64,000 bases of DNA from Bacteroidota bacterium (GTDB taxonomy: Bacteria > Bacteroidota > Bacteroidia > Chitinophagales > Saprospiraceae). The notes beneath the pieces were generated by a model, which made no database searches, was not told the DNA's origin, and worked only from the letters and a program-made list of their open reading frames with translations. Location: positions 1 to 64,000 of the forward strand of contig JAKQHM010000024.1 of assembly GCA_029572935.1 (NCBI GenBank), read 5' to 3'. The position numbers and the translations under genes are program-made. This document shows, piece by piece, positions 25,297 through 34,500 of this stretch. Numbering within the stretch: position 1 is the first letter of the stretch; every line of letters begins with the position of its first letter.

Positions 25297-27234
25297 ATGT
25301 TCTATTCCGTTTTATTCAGGTTTTCTCGTTTGGCGGCACTTTGGGGTTTCCTGTGCTATTCTCCTGCTTTGATTTCCCAGTGTTCCATTCCCTGGAATAC
25401 TATTTGCATTGATAATGTTCAGATTTGTGCCCTCGCAGATATCAATGGCATCAGTTGTTCCTCTTTAACGTATGCAAATGTGCCAGCCTGCCCAACGATC
25501 TGTGGAGCGCCAGTCAATAACATATTGTATCTCCCATTCCTAAGCCAAGGGGGACAGGTCACCGTGGAGATGACTGTTTCCAATTGCAGCCTCAATGGGA
25601 CTGGATTGGAGATGGCTATTACAAATAATTGTAGCTGCTCGCCGATTATCTGTCAGACCAGCTGCAATGGACCGGGCGTTTATTCCATGTCAGCCAATCT
25701 TCCTGCTTGTAAATATCTGTTTTTAATGATCGATGGATGCGGCGGCGATATTTGCGATTTTGAGCTCAACTGCACCGGTCCCGGCGCACAGAGGCCTGAA
25801 TTGACTTACCTAAGCCCGATTATTGGGAAACAGCTTGTTTGCCAGGGAGCATGCAGTGAAAGTTATTCAATCCAATTGACACACGGTTGTGGAAGTGTCA
25901 TGAGAAAATGGACGTTAGACGGCACAACTATCGGAAGTAACAGCAATAATGTCAAAATAGATTTTCCTGAGGCAGGAGAGTTTGATTTGTGTGTCGATGT
26001 AGATTATTCTTTAATTTCATTGGGAGGGTCCTGTGTTCAAACTCAGCAAAAGTGCATGCAGATAAAGGTCATTAAGAATCCCGATCGCATGGGTGGGATA
26101 CGCTACCTTTGTCCGGAAACAAAACCCTTTCTTTGGCATAATCAATTTATCTACGATTCAGATATTTACCGTGCAGAATTTACGGGTTCTGGATGTTGTA
26201 AATTCGACTCGGTGGTGGAGTTTAATTACCTGGACGAACCCGTATCCCCCATCATTTACCATCTTTCCTGTACCCCATTGGATAGTTTTGTGGATCCTGT
26301 GAGCGGTAGATCTTTTAAGACTTGTCAGAATATGCAGCCTGTTTATCTCCGCAAATCCAGCATGCCCTATCGTTGCGATAGTCTGTATTTTTTAAACGCT
26401 GCTTTTCTGGATTATAAACTAAGTGTTTCTGAATTGTGTCAGGACAGTCTTATCCTGAGTGCACAGCTTAAAGATCAGTCCGATTCCTGTATCGTCCCAT
26501 GGTTTAAAACAGATATCGGATTTAAATGGTATATGGGGAACGATTCCCTTCGCAAAACAATCAGCCAGGATACATTTCTGCGTATCCGCGAATCAGGGGA
26601 GTTTTGTCTGGAAATGACAGCCCGTTCTGAGTTTGGCCAAAAAGTTCACGAATGTGTGTACCAATACTGTCGACAAATTCAAATGGAGGATTTTATTCCT
26701 GACCCAGTTTGTCCCTTTGGATTCTCAGGTGGACATCCATTTTACGACAGCTATACCATTGAGTTATCTGAATTACCTGCCAGTGCCCGCAACCATCGTT
26801 GGAGGATAGAGGGTGGAACCATTCAGTCACCCGGACATGGAGATGATTCCACAACTTTATGGGTCGATTGGGATCCCAAAGCCAGCGAGGGTAAAGTGTG
26901 CTATCGCTATGCGAATGATTGTTTTGAAAGTAAGGAATGTTGCATCAGTGTCAGACTTATTTCCGGTCAAACCGATGGCTACCGATTAGATTGGTTAAAA
27001 GTCACACCCAATCCTTTTCGGGAGGAATTTAAGATTTGGCTAAATTTGGAATTGAAGTTGCGAGATTTATATATCCTGGACCCATACGGAAAGAAAATAC
27101 AGCAGAATCTAAGCTATAAAAGAGTATTAAATGGCTCGTTGAGCATTTCATCTTCGGATATGAGGCCAGGCGTTTATTATTTATGCGCAGAAACGGATCG
27201 GGGTCTACTGGTTCGTAAAGTGGTAAAACTTTAA
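25297..27234 (+). CDS. Large cysteine-rich secreted protein with T9SS sorting domain
   Basis: A 645-residue protein. The signal peptide is followed by a very cysteine-rich region (about 30-165, with patterns such as NCSCSPIICQTSCNG and CGGDICDFELNC) and by several Ig/PKD-like modules, still containing paired cysteines. The C-terminal 80 residues start with VTPNPFREEF and end in PGVYYLCAETDRGLLVRKVV, a type A T9SS sorting domain. It is therefore expected on the cell surface or in the medium with many disulfides. No enzyme motif is visible; adhesion or structural roles are plausible. Confidence 0.72.
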   Translation: MFYSVLFRFSRLAALWGFLCYSPALISQCSIPWNTICIDNVQICALADINGISCSSLTYANVPACPTICGAPVNNILYLPFLSQGGQVTVEMTVSNCSLNGTGLEMAITNNCSCSPIICQTSCNGPGVYSMSANLPACKYLFLMIDGCGGDICDFELNCTGPGAQRPELTYLSPIIGKQLVCQGACSESYSIQLTHGCGSVMRKWTLDGTTIGSNSNNVKIDFPEAGEFDLCVDVDYSLISLGGSCVQTQQKCMQIKVIKNPDRMGGIRYLCPETKPFLWHNQFIYDSDIYRAEFTGSGCCKFDSVVEFNYLDEPVSPIIYHLSCTPLDSFVDPVSGRSFKTCQNMQPVYLRKSSMPYRCDSLYFLNAAFLDYKLSVSELCQDSLILSAQLKDQSDSCIVPWFKTDIGFKWYMGNDSLRKTISQDTFLRIRESGEFCLEMTARSEFGQKVHECVYQYCRQIQMEDFIPDPVCPFGFSGGHPFYDSYTIELSELPASARNHRWRIEGGTIQSPGHGDDSTTLWVDWDPKASEGKVCYRYANDCFESKECCISVRLISGQTDGYRLDWLKVTPNPFREEFKIWLNLELKLRDLYILDPYGKKIQQNLSYKRVLNGSLSISSSDMRPGVYYLCAETDRGLLVRKVVKL

Positions 27235-27283
27235 TGCTCCATTCGGCCTAATTTCATAATGGTTAGGGAGGTGAAATGCACAC

Positions 27284-27646
27284 TCATATAGTGACACTTT
27301 CCCCAAAAGTCAAAAGGTTGTGATCCGGATCGAGTAGGGAAAATTCTCTCTGCCCCCAAGGTTTGGTTGAGAGCGCTCCATTGTGATGGATCACAAGCCC
27401 TCGCTCCTGAAATTCTTGATACAGGCGATCTATTTCGTTAGTGCGGATGTACGCCTGCCCGTAATTCTCTTTTGGTTCGAGTGATGGTAACTCAAAGAAA
27501 TGTATCTGAACCTGGTCCCTCTCCAGCATAAGATAACCCTCGTAATCAGCGTTTCCCCAATCCTTAAAACCTAAATATTGGATATAATAATGACGGGTTG
27601 CAATTTTGTTCCTCATGGGCAATTTTGGTACGATGTCTGAAAGCAT
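27284..27646 (-). CDS. VOC (glyoxalase/bleomycin resistance)-superfamily protein
   Basis: A 120-residue single-domain VOC protein with the pattern of bleomycin-binding proteins: PKLPMRNKIATRHYYIQYLGF at the start, a QIHFFEL strand, and PWGQREFSLLDPDHNLLTFGE at the end. Members either bind glycopeptide antibiotics as dimers or act as metal enzymes; sequence alone does not separate these. Stands alone, converging with the T9SS cargo gene. Confidence 0.8.
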   Translation of the reverse strand: MLSDIVPKLPMRNKIATRHYYIQYLGFKDWGNADYEGYLMLERDQVQIHFFELPSLEPKENYGQAYIRTNEIDRLYQEFQERGLVIHHNGALSTKPWGQREFSLLDPDHNLLTFGESVTI

Positions 27647-27808
27647 CTCGGAAGGGTTTGGTTATATGGATTTATGAATGGACGATTCTTTACTCGTACT
27701 GGCATCGATTCTTAATATCCGGTTTTGTATTTTTATGATGATTTATTTTCAATTTTTTATACTTGTATTTTGATTTAAAATTTATGCTCGGCAATTGAAA
27801 AATTGGAA

Positions 27809-28327
27809 TTATCTGATTTCTATATCCCCATGTCCATTGAGTTGACAATTATCCCCTATGAAAATATAGTACATCCTCAGGATACTATCTGAAGCATTCA
27901 GACCTGTCAAATTGAGAGAAATGTTTTTCTCAGAAACAGAGTCTTTGGATAATATTACCCTGAGATTCTGGTCCACCAGTCGATAGGAATATTTTGCGGA
28001 ATCTGGTTTCGAAACCCAAAGATTCAATACAGCGGATGCGGGGTTCGGGTAAGCACTTATGGCCCAGTAGAATTGTGCCGTGTCGCAAGGCAGGATGCCT
28101 CTGTCTCCAAACAAGGCTCTTTCTCTTTTATCCCAGAATTCCATCAATTTCCAGTCATTTGTGTCAATGGAAAGATCCTGACCCGATTCATCTTTCATGG
28201 ATATTCCGGAAAATACATAGGGATCATTCGAGATGTTTTTCTCTTCCGGATGGCAGGAGAATAGGAAAATCAGAAATATGCCTGAAACATATTTATAGAG
28301 ATGTTTTGAATTTTGGAATCTTTTCAT
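27809..28327 (-). CDS. Small lipoprotein with T9SS-type C-terminal fold
   Basis: A 172-residue protein with a lipoprotein signal (IFLFSC, C25). From residue 92 the sequence AYPNPASAVLNLWV looks like the beginning of a T9SS C-terminal domain (PNP motif at 94-96), followed by the expected beta strands, but it ends in an unusual tail containing a cysteine (GDNCQLNGHGDIEIR). Function unknown. It lies downstream of a small outer-membrane barrel gene on the same strand with a 53-base gap. Confidence 0.58.
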   Translation of the reverse strand: MKRFQNSKHLYKYVSGIFLIFLFSCHPEEKNISNDPYVFSGISMKDESGQDLSIDTNDWKLMEFWDKRERALFGDRGILPCDTAQFYWAISAYPNPASAVLNLWVSKPDSAKYSYRLVDQNLRVILSKDSVSEKNISLNLTGLNASDSILRMYYIFIGDNCQLNGHGDIEIR

Positions 28328-28380
28328 TTTCTGAGTTAAAATTTTTATTTTAAAGGTTTAGGAATATTATTTCGAGGGAA

Positions 28381-28899
28381 TCATATGATAATTCCAGCTT
28401 TCATAATTAAATTTTGGGGACTTTCAAGGGATAGGCCTATCACTATTCGTTTCATTTCATAAAAAGCTCCTAAAGATATTCCTGTATTGAACTCTTCTAT
28501 ATATCTCTGTCCATCCAGCTTTTCCTTCAAATAATTGCCACCTATTAATCCGTTCATATAGAGTCTGTTTTTTCTTTCTTTTCTGTGTAAATAGAGCCTT
28601 CCTCCTGCGAGAAAATTCAAGGAATGACTTTGACCCTTTTTACCGGAGATAAAGGAAGATGTGGTTTGGGTATAGAGATAGGAAACCTGGCCCTCGACAG
28701 ATAGAAACGGAAAGAGCGGAATAGATGGGTTCAGACCTAAATGAAGACCGATCCCTTTGTCCAAAAACGGAGTGCTGAGTCCCACATTGACAAGAGTGCG
28801 TAGGCTTTGTCTCTGTCCATTGGCTTCAGGTTGAAACATAGAAATGATCAGCATGAATAGAATGATGGGCCTGCAATCGGGAATCTGTTTGAGCATCAT
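28381..28899 (-). CDS. Small outer-membrane beta-barrel-like protein
   Basis: A 172-residue protein with a signal peptide (cleavage probably after EANGQ) and alternating hydrophobic strands with glycine and aromatic residues (LVNVGLSTPF, LSVEGQVSYLYT, LNFLAGGRLYLH, LYMNGLIGGNY, TGISLGAFYEMK, IVIGLSLESP), consistent with an 8-strand OmpA/OmpW-size barrel. No specific family assigned. May be co-transcribed with the following lipoprotein gene. Confidence 0.6.
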   Translation of the reverse strand: MMLKQIPDCRPIILFMLIISMFQPEANGQRQSLRTLVNVGLSTPFLDKGIGLHLGLNPSIPLFPFLSVEGQVSYLYTQTTSSFISGKKGQSHSLNFLAGGRLYLHRKERKNRLYMNGLIGGNYLKEKLDGQRYIEEFNTGISLGAFYEMKRIVIGLSLESPQNLIMKAGIII

Positions 28900-29039
28900 A
28901 GAATTTGATTCAGGTGTTTTTCAAAAATCAGGTACAATAATAGATGAATTTATATAATTCAAAATTGATTTTGATCACCAATTTTACTTACCCTGGAGAA
29001 AATAAGGACTGGGTATTCATGTAGAAATTTTACAGTGGA

Positions 29040-29975
29040 TTATTCTGACTCCAAATTAAATTGTTTCATTACCCTCATCATCCTGAGTGTGTTCCACCTG
29101 CTGGGTTTGCCTGCCTGCTCCATGGGGAAGTGCACCAGACCTGGGTGCGCGGATGAAAGATTCCAGCTTCCGTCCTTATTTCGTTTGCTGATCAAAACCT
29201 GGATCGCCTCCTTCATTCTGGAGTCCCAGGGAATTCCTGCATATTGAAAATAATCCAAGGCCCTCAGAATGTCGTATTTCCACCTGCCAGGATAGCATAA
29301 TTTCAAAAAGTTGGGATCGATGATCTGCCCCGTCCGGTCTGATAGGTACAAATGATGCATCAACAGGAATTCTGTGGAGCTTTTAATAGCACGTTTGATT
29401 TCTTTTTCCCTATAAAGATATCCTCCTTTCTGAAATTCAGTCAGGCCTTCCAGAACAGACAGGGTACTGTGCATGGAACTGTGTCTGGCACCACTCCGCG
29501 TGGTCCTGCAATTAAAGCCTCCATCAGGCATTATTTCCTGAAGAATGCTGTCTGCGACAGATTGCAGTTTTTTCTCCTGAATTTTGAAATAGGATGCGTA
29601 GTTTAAAAACATCCCATTCACACAGACATCGCTGTACCGGGAGGTGGACGGTCCGAGACGGATGCCTCCGTCTTCGGACTTGTCGTGCTGCAAAATCCGC
29701 TCAATGCTTTCCCGGACTGATTTATTTTCCGGAGGAAGGCATAAATGGCGAAGGTCCAGCAGGGTGTAATGGGTAGAAATCCACTTGGGCTGATAAAACC
29801 GATCGCCCCAATGCCCCTCAGCCTTTCTCCTGGATATAAATTGCTGGCCCCATCCTTCCTGGGCGATCTTTTTCTGTAGTTTCTTATTATCAACTCCCAG
29901 TAAATCTCGCCATACCTGGTACTGAATGGATACATCTCCCTCCAGTAACCAATCGATCAGTTGGGCATTTGACAT
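29040..29975 (-). CDS. Alpha/alpha-toroid (prenyltransferase/squalene-cyclase-like) protein
   Basis: A 311-residue cytoplasmic protein with helical repeats containing QW-like and DGG motifs (EDGGIRLGPST, PDGGFNCRTTR, KDGSWNLSSAHPG), as in prenyltransferase and squalene-cyclase toroid folds. The cyclase DxDD motif is not seen, so it is not a typical terpene cyclase; related Bacteroidota and Firmicutes proteins are uncharacterised. The ATG at 29975 (MSNAQLIDWLLEGD) is preferred to the ATG at 29990 because the sequence after it fits a typical start. The zinc-ribbon gene lies 53 bases upstream on the same strand. Confidence 0.65.
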   Translation of the reverse strand: MSNAQLIDWLLEGDVSIQYQVWRDLLGVDNKKLQKKIAQEGWGQQFISRRKAEGHWGDRFYQPKWISTHYTLLDLRHLCLPPENKSVRESIERILQHDKSEDGGIRLGPSTSRYSDVCVNGMFLNYASYFKIQEKKLQSVADSILQEIMPDGGFNCRTTRSGARHSSMHSTLSVLEGLTEFQKGGYLYREKEIKRAIKSSTEFLLMHHLYLSDRTGQIIDPNFLKLCYPGRWKYDILRALDYFQYAGIPWDSRMKEAIQVLISKRNKDGSWNLSSAHPGLVHFPMEQAGKPSRWNTLRMMRVMKQFNLESE

Positions 29976-30028
29976 AATTTTCAGGAACAAGAGTTAGTGA
30001 GACTCCATAACCTTTTTGGGTTTTGGTA

Positions 30029-30301
30029 TCAGGCTTGTTTTTTCCATCTTTCGAGTGATGGGATGGAACGGGTGGCCAGCCAGGCAAAAATGCCGTTGAT
30101 CCCACTCTTCTTCATTTCCTGAATGCAAAATTTCTGCATTTTCTCTGCAGTGTCAATCTCAGGCGGCGTCAGAAACACGCCATTCTCATAACACATAGAG
30201 CAATACTTTTTGCTGATGCTTCCATCTTTTTCCGTGCCCCCTCCTTTTTTGTCCTTTTTCAAGGGATATCCACAACTTTGGCAAAACTTGTACTCTTTCA
30301 T
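30029..30301 (-). CDS. Putative zinc-ribbon protein
   Basis: A 90-residue protein with two CxxC pairs: CQSCGYPL (C8, C11) and YCSMCYENG (about C34, C37), matching the small 'putative zinc ribbon domain' family (PF12674). It contains a short helical C-terminal region. Probably zinc binding; function unknown. Followed by the toroid gene on the same strand. Confidence 0.78.
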   Translation of the reverse strand: MKEYKFCQSCGYPLKKDKKGGGTEKDGSISKKYCSMCYENGVFLTPPEIDTAEKMQKFCIQEMKKSGINGIFAWLATRSIPSLERWKKQA

Positions 30302-30468
30302 TTTTTCTATTTAAACTTTTGTAGCCTGGGATTAAGTTACACTTAATTGGACAATTGCCAGTCAAATATCCCTATATCCCCAATAGATGTAACAACTTAT
30401 TTGGCCGGAAAATTTCTTTTTACCTTTTTAAATCCAAAATTTTCATTCTTTAAATAATAGGTCCATAT

Positions 30469-30498
30469 AAAAAAAGGAGGTGTCGCGAAACACCTCCT
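30469..30498 (-). terminator. Intrinsic terminator after the ABM-like secreted protein gene
   Basis: On the minus strand the sequence reads AGGAGGTGT-TTCGCG-ACACCTCCT followed by a run of six to seven T. The stem is a perfect 9 base pairs and the T-run follows directly, a textbook rho-independent terminator placed about 35 bases after the stop at 30534. It is the clearest terminator in the window. Confidence 0.9.
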
Positions 30499-30533
30499 GT
30501 ATATTGCTTGGGGTTAAATGCAGGGAGCCTGGA

Positions 30534-31277
30534 TTATTTGGAGCTCAAATCCTTTTGTAAGAAAAGCAGTTCACTCCAGCTTTCTTGCACATATTCGGAT
30601 AGATCTTTTATAAACTGGGCATGTGACCCCTCTCCGTTGACAGCTTCATAACTTTCTTTGAAAGGCTTTCTAAAATCGGGTTCTTTTTCTTTTAGACCTT
30701 GTTTATAGCGTGTAACTATGGAATATTGGGCAGGACCTGAGGAATTACTGGTGTAAACGGCTACGGATATACCACTAGCTGCCCAGTTTTTCCTGAGCTT
30801 CTTAATCATCTTGACCACATTGTCTCCCTGGCCAACTTTGGGATATACATGGGTAATATTGATCTTGTCGCTGAAATCACCGACCGCTACTGTGCTCAGT
30901 GAGTCAAGATATACTGAATACCCTCCTGACTGTCTGTCTGTAAGGTGAACAGCCACGTTTTTATTCCAGTCCAGCATATGCTCAGAGCCCAGATCGCCCC
31001 TTTCGTCCTCGGAAGTCCAGGTTTTGGGTCCTTCAGTAATATGGTAACCGCCAAAATCTGGTCCGGACTGAATGGAAAATACCCTCCAGCTTACATCCCC
31101 TTTGTGGTACTTCTGAACGTGGGCAGCCAGGGCTTTCTCAAATTCCATCACTTTGTCCATTTTGGGAAATACCCGGTGGGTGGAGACCACATTTTTATTC
31201 TGGCTTATGGCCATGAAGGGAAGGATCATGCCCAAAAGCAGCAAGGCAGATAGCTTAAAATTGAATTTTTGGTTCAT
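30534..31277 (-). CDS. Secreted protein with two ABM-like (dimeric alpha/beta barrel) domains
   Basis: A 247-residue protein with a signal peptide ending in MAISQ. The mature part shows two similar halves: VVSTHRVFPKMDKVMEFEKAL (about 30-50) and INITHVYPKVGQGDNVVKMIKKL (about 140-162), each followed by a basic/aromatic strand region, which suggests tandem ferredoxin-like alpha/beta domains of the dimeric barrel type (antibiotic-biosynthesis monooxygenase-like). No catalytic residues assigned. Ends in a strong terminator; diverges from the hybrid two-component gene. Confidence 0.62.
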   Translation of the reverse strand: MNQKFNFKLSALLLLGMILPFMAISQNKNVVSTHRVFPKMDKVMEFEKALAAHVQKYHKGDVSWRVFSIQSGPDFGGYHITEGPKTWTSEDERGDLGSEHMLDWNKNVAVHLTDRQSGGYSVYLDSLSTVAVGDFSDKINITHVYPKVGQGDNVVKMIKKLRKNWAASGISVAVYTSNSSGPAQYSIVTRYKQGLKEKEPDFRKPFKESYEAVNGEGSHAQFIKDLSEYVQESWSELLFLQKDLSSK

Positions 31278-31517
31278 AATTTGATTTTTTTTAAAAGGGG
31301 ATTGTTTTGAAATAATTTGCGTTTGAATGTCGTGACAAAGGTCTGCCTGTCAGACTCTTGTTGTGAGTAATATTTCGTCATGCTCCTGTGTGATTTGAGC
31401 GAACCATAGGACAAATTGTGCAGGATCAGGACAAATTCATCATTTTAATAAATTGGGTGTTTGGTGAATAGTCTGGGCTAAAATGGTTTTGATGGATCTC
31501 ATTACCTTTATCTCAAG

Positions 31518-34500
31518 TTGTTCCGGATCAAACAAAATTGCAGCTCACTAATTTTCTTTTTGCTGATAGTCATGGCGCGCCCTGTCTTATGTCAGCAGGA
31601 AAAGGCATTTGAAAGCATTTCGGTAGCTGAGGGCCTGTCTCAGGGTATGGTATTTGATATGCTTCAGGATGAGGAGGGATTCATCTGGGTAGCCACTAAA
31701 AGTGGTCTGAACCGCTACGACGGTTATGGGTTCAAAATTTTTATGAATGACCCTTATAATGAATATACCCTCAGCAGTAATACCCTTAATGAGTTGTTTG
31801 AAGACAGCAAAGGCAGAATTTGGGCCGGTACGGAAAATGCGGGTGTCAACGTTTATGATAAAAAGACCGGCCTTTTTTACCGCATAGCTCATGACCCGTC
31901 CAATCCATCCAGTCTCTCAGGAAACGGAATCCGGATTATAGAAGAAATGGCCGATGGTCGCATGCTGATTGCTACCGATCAGGCGGGTTTAAATATACTC
32001 AACCTGCCTTCTGATTGGAAAAATTCTCACGCCAATCCCAAGGTGACGCGCCTGTCCTTGCCGGGCAACAGGAAAGTGTGGGGTATGGGAAAGGATCCGG
32101 ATGGAAATATGTGGGTCTGCTCTTTGGATGGTGTTGTGTACCGCTTCGATCCAGAGGCAAACAGTTTTGTCTCGATACCCGGTTTCAGAATGTACAACAG
32201 CGGGTATCTGAATCAGGATGGATCCGTTCTGATCAACAACAATCTATACCTCGACAAACGAAATGAAATCGTCCCCTTGTTTGATACCGACAAGATCCCG
32301 GAGGGCAATATCCTGATTGCCACCAAAAGTGATTTGTGGGAGTACCATCACAGAGAATTGTATTTCTATGAAATAAGCAGATGGGAAAAGAACAGACCTG
32401 TCAATTGGATGGAAGAACTGCCCCTGGCGACGTCCACTCGAATTTGCTATCCCTTTCTGATCGACCGATCAGGTATATTGTGGAGTGGAGCAGTGGGTTA
32501 CGGCTTGCGAAAATATAAAAACATCCATCCGCTGTTTGTTACCAAGGCCCCGGGCAATAGTCTCCGCATGATTGTACCTGCAGGCAACCAGGACCTTTAT
32601 ATGGTGGACTATGGATATAATTGGATGAATCTCAAAAAGGATATATTGCAAAAGGATGTTTTTGCATTAACTCCCGGAGTGAAAGAAGTAGATAATTTTA
32701 TTATTTCATCTAAAAACGAATATTGGATCAAAAGCGACAAGGCAGGGTATTTTTCATTTGATCCTGAAAGTAATCGGCTCACTGCCTATCCACAGATTAA
32801 CACGGACCAGGCATTTGGCAGGAAACAACCCTTTCTCGAGGACAGCAGAAAACGCATTTGGCTGCCGGGACAAGATGGAAAGATCAGTATCTGGGATCCC
32901 CTGAATCAAAAACTGGACAGCATCCAAATCAATCCGGGACAGGAAAAGATCATTTGCACGGCAATCCTGGAAGACCGCAATGGTACATTTTGGATTGGTA
33001 CTGAAAACGGATATTTGAAAATTAACATCATAGGAGGAGATCTCTCTACTGCACAGATTCAATGGTTCTACAATGATGTCCAAAACCGGAATTCATTGAA
33101 TTATAATCTCGTTTCTTGTTTTTTGGAAGACCCTTTTTTACCGGATCAGTATTTGTGGATAGCCACCAAAGGCGGAGGACTCAACCGATTGGACAAAAGA
33201 ACGGGAGATTACGATCACCTGACCCAAAAGGAAGGACTTCCGGACAATGTGGTATATGGCATACTGGCCGATGGTCAGGGAAATATTTGGGGTAGCACCA
33301 ACAAGGGTTTGTTTTGCATGAGTAAATCAGATGAAAATCAGAAGAGGTCCTTCCAATTCAGAAATTTTACCAAGACGGCGGGCTTGCAGGACGATGAATT
33401 CAACAGTGGTGCTTTTGCCAAATTGCCCGACGGTATGCTTGCATTTGGAGGTGTGAACGGCTTGAATATTTTCGATCCTAAAGAAATATTGGAAAAAAGC
33501 TTCACTCCTCCTATTTATCTCACTCAGATTCTGGTAGGCAATGTGGCCATCTGGCCAAATGACAAAACAGGCATCCTGAAAAATACCATCGAAAATACAC
33601 AATCCATCACTCTGAACCACCTCCAGGATATTTTGACACTGGAGTTTTCTTCCCTTGATTTCACAGCTCCTGAACAAAACAAATACAGATACAGGCTTGC
33701 AGGCATTGACCCGGACTGGGTAGAAAGCGGTAATAGACGAACCGCTACTTATCTGCACTTGCCTTCCGGGCGTTATGTATTTAAAGTGCAAGGCAGCAAC
33801 AATCAGGGTATATGGAGCAATCAAACCGCTGAGATAGAAATCCTGGTAAAACCCCCCTGGTGGCTGAGCTGGTGGGCTTATGCTTTGTATGGCTTATGTG
33901 CAGCCGTAGGGGTCAGGAGCTATTTTCGCTTTAAAGTGAACAAGGCTCGGTTGCAATCCCAATTGCATTTTGAAAAGAATGAAGCCAAGAGGGTCAAAGA
34001 ACTCGATGCCATCAAAACGCAATTGTATGCCAATATCACCCATGAATTCCGCACACCGTTGACTGTGATCCTGGGCATGGCCAACCAGATAAAAAATGAC
34101 CCTCAGAAATACCTGCAATCTGGTGTCGACATGATCGTGCGAAATGGTGAAAACCTCCTGAAACTCGTCAATGAAATGCTCGATCTTTCCAAACTCGAAG
34201 ATGGAAAAATGACCCTCAGGCAAGTGAAAGGTGACATCATCGCATTTTTGCGCTATATTGTTGAATCCTTTCAGTCTTTGGCTGCCTCCGAGCAAAAGCA
34301 GTTTCACTTTTTTTCGGATACCGATGAACTGTTGGTGGCTTTTGATCCTGAGAAGTTCAGACAGATCATCACCAATTTGTTTTCAAACGCACTCAAGTTT
34401 ACCCCTGCGCATGGAAACATTTATGTGAATATTTCGAGAGAGGCCGGAGCCCCTGGACATGAAACCGTAAATGTGGTTTTAAGAGTCAAGGATACGGGTA

